A model generated the notes under the pieces. That model was not told the DNA's origin, searched no databases, and saw nothing but the letters and a program-made list of their open reading frames with translations. This document shows, in pieces, positions 58,488 to 64,000 of a DNA stretch of 64,000 nucleotides. Every line of letters begins with the position of its first letter. Within the stretch, counting starts at the first letter, position 1. The position numbers were made by a program, and so were the translations under genes. The stretch is from Sesamum alatum (lineage: Eukaryota; Streptophyta; Magnoliopsida; Lamiales; Pedaliaceae), in contig JACGWO010000001.1 in the NCBI GenBank assembly GCA_034509735.1, positions 32,181,966 to 32,245,965 on the forward strand. The letters are read 5' to 3'.

Positions 58488-58489
58488 CT

Positions 58490-59785
58490 CAAAGATTGTG
58501 GATCGTCCCGGGAAAATAGCGCGAATGCGAAAGCGCGGTATAAAATTAAAATACGAAAATTAAACATCCTTTGATAAAATAAATAAACACGTTCAAGGGG
58601 TGTGCCCTTGAACTTTCCCGAGTGTTCGATCTATCTCATGAAATTAAAAGCATAAACAAATCATGGAGGCCGTAGGATTAAAAAATAAACGAAACGAAAA
58701 ATTAAATCGGAACCTACTGATTGTCGTTTTCGTCTTCTAACTGCTACTCGCGTTGTTCCCCGATTTGCTCCAAGTCTCGTTCTTGAGACTCTCCAAACAG
58801 TAACACGCAATCCACCCACGTATCCTGCACGTCGTGCTAGCGAACGAACAAATAATATTTTGGAGAGGATGAATTAATAACACGTTATTGATTAACGCTA
58901 TTAATTCTCCTTTGATCTAATGTTCCAAGAACAAAAGAATCAAGAAGTATTTTCTTGAGAGTGAGAGAGAGGGGGCGGACGAGAGGGGAGAGAGGGAGCC
59001 GAGTTTTGTGTGTGTTGTGTGTGTGTTGGAATTTCATCACTCTTCAAACAGTGAAAGACTAGGACCATATATATAGAGGAGGATTTTAATCCTCTTTAAA
59101 CTCCAACTCTAAAGAGGTCTATTTTGAATAGGATTTTGACCTAGTCAAAGTCCTAGTCAAAGTAGTATTTGACTTAGTCAAATTAATCCTAGGCATCCAT
59201 CTCTCCCTTTCAATGTCAACCATTAATTTAATTTAATGGAATAATTAAATCCTATTAAATATTGCAAAGGCCAAATAAATAAATATAATAAATTGTCCTG
59301 TACCGTTGGAACTAGGAATACACATCATACCTTACTGACCTTACTCAAGGTCCTCCGTAAGACGGTTCCCACGAGTCACCTCAGTCAGCTGCTCCCTAGC
59401 AGGCTAACCCACTAACACTGCTTAGACGACCTTCGTCACCCGTCGATGAAATACGACAACAGATGCTTAGTGCAAGTCTCAAAGGGAATCCCGATACTCA
59501 TTTTTGAGATTCCTTGACTTGGAGTTTTCTGGATTGATTCGGCGGGACTGATTTCATGGACCTACCTCCAAGCGTAGTCCCAGTCCCCGAAATGGGCTTT
59601 CAATCCGTGGGCTTTGTTTGCGTAGCGAACAGATAGATAAAGCAGTAAAGTGAACGCAAACAAAGTAATGCCAGAATGAATTTCACTTTTTTATTCATTA
59701 ATAGTTTTATCAAAACACTGAAATTGTCTAGACATAGGTTACATTTTTCCCGCCAAGATTGGCTACATGGTCACCTATTCTAACA
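58490..59785 (-). repeat. Family B LTR with 655-bp internal deletion
   Basis: Follows the primer-binding site. Matches 48022-48823 of the E6 3' LTR up to 59293, then jumps to the equivalent of 49479-49971. It ends CTATTCTAACA at 59785 and is followed by TCATG and more family B LTR. Best read as a B LTR inserted inside the E6 5' LTR, with loss of the first 175 or so bases of one copy by recombination. Confidence 0.8.
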
Positions 59786-60041
59786 TCATGGAGGCCATAG
59801 GATAAAAAATAAAAGAGGGACGAAAAGTAAATCGGAACCTACCGATTGTCGTTTTCGTCTTCTAACCGGTACTCGCGTTGTTCCCCGATTCGCACCAAAT
59901 CTCGTATATGAGATTCTCCAAATTGTGACACGCAATCCGCCCACGTATGTTGCACATCGTGCTAGCGAACGAACAAGTATATTGGAGAGGACGGATCAAT
60001 CACACGTTATTAATTTAACAGGATTAATCCTCCTATGTTCA
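59786..60041 (-). repeat. E6 5' LTR remainder, first piece
   Basis: Starts TCATGGAGGCCATAGG, a point about 175 bp into the B LTR, and runs to GTTCA (60037-60041), the insertion site of a solo A LTR. Continues at 62260. Confidence 0.85.
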
Positions 60042-62254
60042 TGTTAGAATAGGTGACCAGAAAGTCAATAGGTTTGGCGATTTGTAACCTATTATACAAC
60101 TCGATGTAAATGTAATATTATTATTTGATGAATAAAATGAGTATTTATCACTTCTTGTGCTTACTTTGTTTCTCTCATTTCACATTTGTTAAAACGGTGT
60201 TTAACTTATATTGCAACAAAGCCCACAGACCATAGATAACAACTCGTGCAGTTGGGCCACGCATTGGATGGTGGTCATGAAACCAACTGATTAAGAGTTG
60301 GGTCTGAAACGTTCCAAGTCGAGGACCTCGAGACAGGACATCGCGAGTCCTATTGAGACTTGCGTCAAGAGTCGTGTTCATTGGATGAGTGTCGTGTTTC
60401 ATCGGCGACAGGCGTGGGACGCCTACACGATCTTTATGGGTTGGTCGACTGGGGTCAAGCCGACTGGACTGACTCGCGGGGATCATCATATGGAAGCCTT
60501 GGAGGCTTGGTCGGTATGATTGGTTTTCCCCGGTTTCGATAGTACGAGAGTAATCCTCAGACTTGAGGGATCATGGCAGTCGCGTGCACATGACGGCTGT
60601 ATCTTGGATCTGGCGAGAGGTAATCATTCTGTAAGATGATTATCATAAGCCTTGTCCAGTGCAGTCGGAATGTGTAGCTAGGACGATGGATTCCAAGAAG
60701 AGGATCCCTCCCCTGTCAGTATGTGACAGAGGTATCTCCTATGCGCTCGGAGACACGTTCATGCTGTTTGAAGCTGTGGCCACAGTGGTTGGTCGAACAG
60801 GGAATGGTTTCCTGTGTCGACGCAATGAAGCATACGTGGTCTCGAGTATTAAGCATAGATGCCTAATCAAAGATGGGAACCGACGCCCAATTTCATACCC
60901 TAGACTAAGGCCGGGAGACGGTAGACGGAAGGATCGTACCCGTATGGAATGGGCGCCTAAATGTTCACGCCAATTCACCTAGTCTCTAGTGCCATGGACC
61001 ATTGCTAGACGGCCACCCATGGTAACGGGCCCTTGTGGGACACAGGCCCAAGTCTAACTGAGGGTGAACCTAAAGGGTCACACACAAATTACCGAGGAGG
61101 TTGAGAGATCGACTTGGAGTCAATCTCGAAGGATAAATAAGTCATTGGATTACTTAGGGGAAAGTCCATTGGATGGACGGGCCATATTGTATCGGGCTTT
61201 TATTTAATCGGTAAATTGGATTTTCGATTAAATATGGAAAGTTGAGACGTTGGATCTTTTAATTGGTTTATAAGATCAACGAGAATAATTTAAATGGACA
61301 TTAAATTGGATTTAATATTGGGTTTGTCATTATTGGATTACGATAAAACTCGGTCCGTTAAATTTACTCGAGAGGAGAAATAATTCCTATTTGTGGAATA
61401 GGAAGAAGTTGGACTTCTTCCCTTATTTAAACATGGCCGACATGCTCCCTTGGAGGAAGCAAAATCAACCATGTTTCATGCTAGGCGGTATGTTGACTTC
61501 TCTCTTTTGGAAAGAGACAAATCAACTCCAATCAAGCTCTTCCCTTTTGGTATGATTTGATCATACCATAAATTTTGGTAGGCTTGATTGAAGAATTGAT
61601 GGTGATTGATTGGAATGAATCTAGACATCCTTGGATGAACCTAGACACATTCCAATAATCAAATTAATTATGTATATATATTAGAATATACAACACCAAG
61701 CATAAGTGATTCATTATTCATCTTTTTCTAGGAAAAAGAAAAGACAAAAAATCCTCTCGTCTCTCTCAAACTCTCGGCCTCTCCCCCTCTCTTACACTTG
61801 TGTTCTTCACTTGATTTTGAATCAAGAAGAAGAACAAAGTAAGTTTAAGAGAGCACTAATTCATAGTGTTCTTCTCTTAAACCGATTCCTTCTTAAACCC
61901 GTTCTTTTCTAGCAAGAAGAACGTGTGTTTCTTCCGGTGTGGTGTGGATCACCTTTGGAGGATCCATACGTTTGGATTTCGTGAGCATTCCGGAGAAGGA
62001 ACAACGCAAGTAGCCGGGAGCATACAGTAAACAATCAAAGGTAACGGTTTATTACGCTTTGATTGATTATATATATTTATCTATGCCCTATGTGTTTAAA
62101 TATATGTTTCCAATATTTACACATTCTACATCGAATGCCCGGTTGAGCACCCAAGGGTACACCCCTTGGGATTTGTTTATTTAAATTAGATTTAAATTTA
62201 CGCACTATTTCCTCGCTTTCTCGCTTCCGCTCGCGCTCCCGGGCTTGTCCTTCA
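60042..62254 (+). mobile_element. Solo LTR, family A, in the E6 5' LTR (2213 bp)
   Basis: TGTTAGAATAGGTGACCAG to GGGCTTGTCCTTCA, with perfect duplication GTTCA (60037-60041 and 62255-62259). Near its end it lacks the usual GGATCCG bases (CCCGGGCTTGTCC). Hairpin at 60992-61022. Confidence 0.95.
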
Positions 62255-63805
62255 GTTCAATTGTTCAAGAACAAAAGAACAAGAAAATAATATTCTTGAG
62301 AGAGAAAGAGAGGGTGGACGAGAGGGGAGAGAGCATGAGACAGAGTGTGTGTTTGTGTGTTGGAATTTCATCATCTCTCTTATGGTGAGGAGCTAGGACT
62401 ATATATACAGGAGGAGTTTAATCCTCTTCAAACTCCAACTCTAAAGAAGACTATTTTGACTAGGATTTTGACCTAGTCAAAGTCCTACTCAAAATAGTAA
62501 TTTGACCTAGTCAAATTAATCCTGGCCATCCATCTCTCCTTTTTAATCTCAACCATTAATTTAATTTAATGGAATATTTAAAACCTATTTAAATATTCCA
62601 AAGGGCAATAAATAAATAAATATAAATATTTATTCTAGGTCCATTAAATTAATTTTCTAATAAATCTAATTTATTAGATTAATCCCTTGTATCTAATAAA
62701 AGGAATTAATTCTCTCCAAGAAAATAAAGGACCAGATTAAATCCAATTTAATCATTCCATTTCTCCAAATATTTAATTTTAAATTAAATACTTAATGTGT
62801 GTGGATTGTGTGTGACTCTTTTAGGTTCACCTTTCAGCTAGACTTGGTTGGATTCCTAGAATCCGCCCGTTATCATGGGTGGCCATCTAGCAACGGTCCA
62901 TGGCACTAGAGACTAGGTGAATATTCGGGATGAACATTTAGGCTCTAACAGTACACTTGTCCTTCTTTCTACGGTCTCACTATTTAGGGTCTAGGGCACG
63001 AAAATTACAGGTACCCATTTTGGACCTAAGTGTCGGTCTGTCCTTACTAAACGCCGCAAGGGAAACCTTCCCTTCTGTTCAATTACTGTGGCCACAGATT
63101 TTAGGGACAAGACACAGAGCATATGTGAGACTCAACTATCAATGCCTTTTGACAGGAGACAGATCCTTTCTTGGAAACTATTGTCACTCTGTACACCGGA
63201 GGTGCACTAGACATTGCTTATGACTACTCAAGTGCTTCTCGGCAATCTCTCACCATATCTAAGATACAGCCCTGATATACAGGTAAACTCAGTAGTTCCT
63301 CAAGTCAAAGGACTTGACTTGTACTGTCGGAACTGGGAACACACGTCATACCTAGCCAACCCTACTCAAGGTCCTCCGTAAGACGGTTCCCGCGAGTCAC
63401 CTTAGTCAGTTGCTCCCTAGCAGGCTAACCCACTAACACTGCTTAGACGACCTTCGTCACCCGTCGATGAAATACGACAGCAGATGCTTAGTGCAAGTCT
63501 CAAGGGGAATCTCGGTGCCCATTTTCGAGATTCCTTGACTTGGAGATTTCCGGACTGATTCGGCGGGACTGATTTCATGGACGTACCTCCAAGTGTAGTC
63601 CCAGTTCCCGGAATACGTTTTCAGTCCGTGGGCTTTGTTTGCGTTATGAACACATATGTAATGCAGATAAAGTGAACACAAACAAAGTAATGCCAAATGA
63701 ATTTCTCTTCTTTATGCATAAATAATTTATCAAATCCCTGAAATTGTCTAGACATAGGTTACATTTTGCCTGCCAAGATTGGCTACATGGTCACCTATTC
63801 TAACA
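62255..63805 (-). repeat. E6 5' LTR remainder, second piece
   Basis: Continues the B LTR after the solo LTR and ends CTATTCTAACA at 63805, directly followed by the CATTT duplication. Hairpin at 62873-62903. Confidence 0.9.
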
Positions 63806-64000
63806 CATTTTTCATATGATAAAATGTTATTTTACATATATCGCACCACAGACCATGATTAACAACTCATGCAATTGGGCCGCGCATTTGATGGTGGTCA
63901 TAAAACCAACTGATAAAGAGTTGTGTCTGAAACGTTCCAGGTTGAGGACCTCGACACAGGGCATCGAGAATCCTATAGAGACTTGCACCAAGAGTCATGT
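63806..64000 (+). repeat. E7 LTR (family A-like), continuation to the window end
   Basis: Resumes the LTR that stopped at 48021: after CATTT it aligns to the A LTR segment around 'ttatatcgcaacaaagcccacagaccatgg' with more differences than the other A copies, so it is an older or diverged copy. Cut by the window end. Confidence 0.82.

Larger units (their letters stand above)
48022..63805 (-). mobile_element. E6: Ty1/copia element, family B, most complete coding region
   Basis: Flanked by the perfect duplication CATTT (48017-48021 and 63806-63810). Contents: 3' LTR 48022-49971, gag-pol 49994-54019, leader with an inserted solo A LTR (56238-58444), primer-binding site 58476-58487, and a compound 5' LTR (58490-63805) which itself contains a second, deleted B LTR and a solo A LTR (60042-62254). 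Confidence 0.9.

Noticed and set aside
1..64000. Host genes, tRNA, rRNA, CRISPR arrays or bacterial operons
   Set aside because: Nearly every base is assigned to an LTR, leader, gag-pol relic or the gypsy fragment. The tRNA-like matches are only primer-binding sites.

Overview
The window is plant nuclear DNA, most likely from a flowering plant. It consists almost entirely of LTR retrotransposons inserted into one another. I see no host gene, tRNA, rRNA or CRISPR array. Plant origin is inferred from Ty1/copia polyproteins with a plant-type gag-PR-IN-RT-RNase H order, primer-binding sites matching initiator tRNA-Met (TGGTATCAGAGC), 5-bp target-site duplications (TSDs) and an older Ty3/gypsy remnant. 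The species cannot be named from this sequence.

Four related copia families are used as working names. A: LTR about 2.2 kb, ending CTTGTCCTTCA. B: LTR about 1.95 kb, ending CAATCTTTCA. C: one solo LTR of 2.15 kb. D: LTR 2.4-2.6 kb, old and defective. All start with TGTTAGAATAGGTGACC or a close variant. Intact A and B elements have an unusually long leader (1.75-2.3 kb) between the primer-binding site and gag.

Layout, from the oldest layer up. The lowest layer is a gypsy pol fragment (42345-44191, minus). Element E4 (family D, plus) ends at 42344 and starts left of the window. E4 is interrupted by E1 (A, minus, ending at 11638), E3 (A, minus, 14987-36949) and a solo B LTR (38901-40863). E1 carries a solo C LTR (9095-11241, TSD CCATC). 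E3 carries E2 (A, plus, 16656-28471, TSD TACCT), whose 5' LTR contains an inverted A LTR (17421-19646). On the right, E5 (D, minus) starts at 44192 and continues past the window. It is interrupted by E7 (A, plus, seen only as 47887-48021 and 63806-64000), and E7 by E6 (B, minus, 48022-63805, TSD CATTT). E6 contains two solo A LTRs (56238-58444, TSD CATTA; 60042-62254, TSD GTTCA) and a compound 5' LTR.

No element is intact. E6 is closest, with one 1342-codon frame broken only by four stop codons. E1, E2 and E3 carry several frameshifts and stops. E4 and E5 share the same internal deletions and the same loss of the reverse transcriptase aspartates, so family D probably spread using enzymes supplied by relatives. 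The most interesting signals are non-coding: a hairpin module conserved in the LTRs of all families, a TATAAATA box 98 bp before gag in three A elements, a paired palindrome in the leaders, and interleaved inverted repeats at the E2 5' LTR that could give a fold-back RNA.
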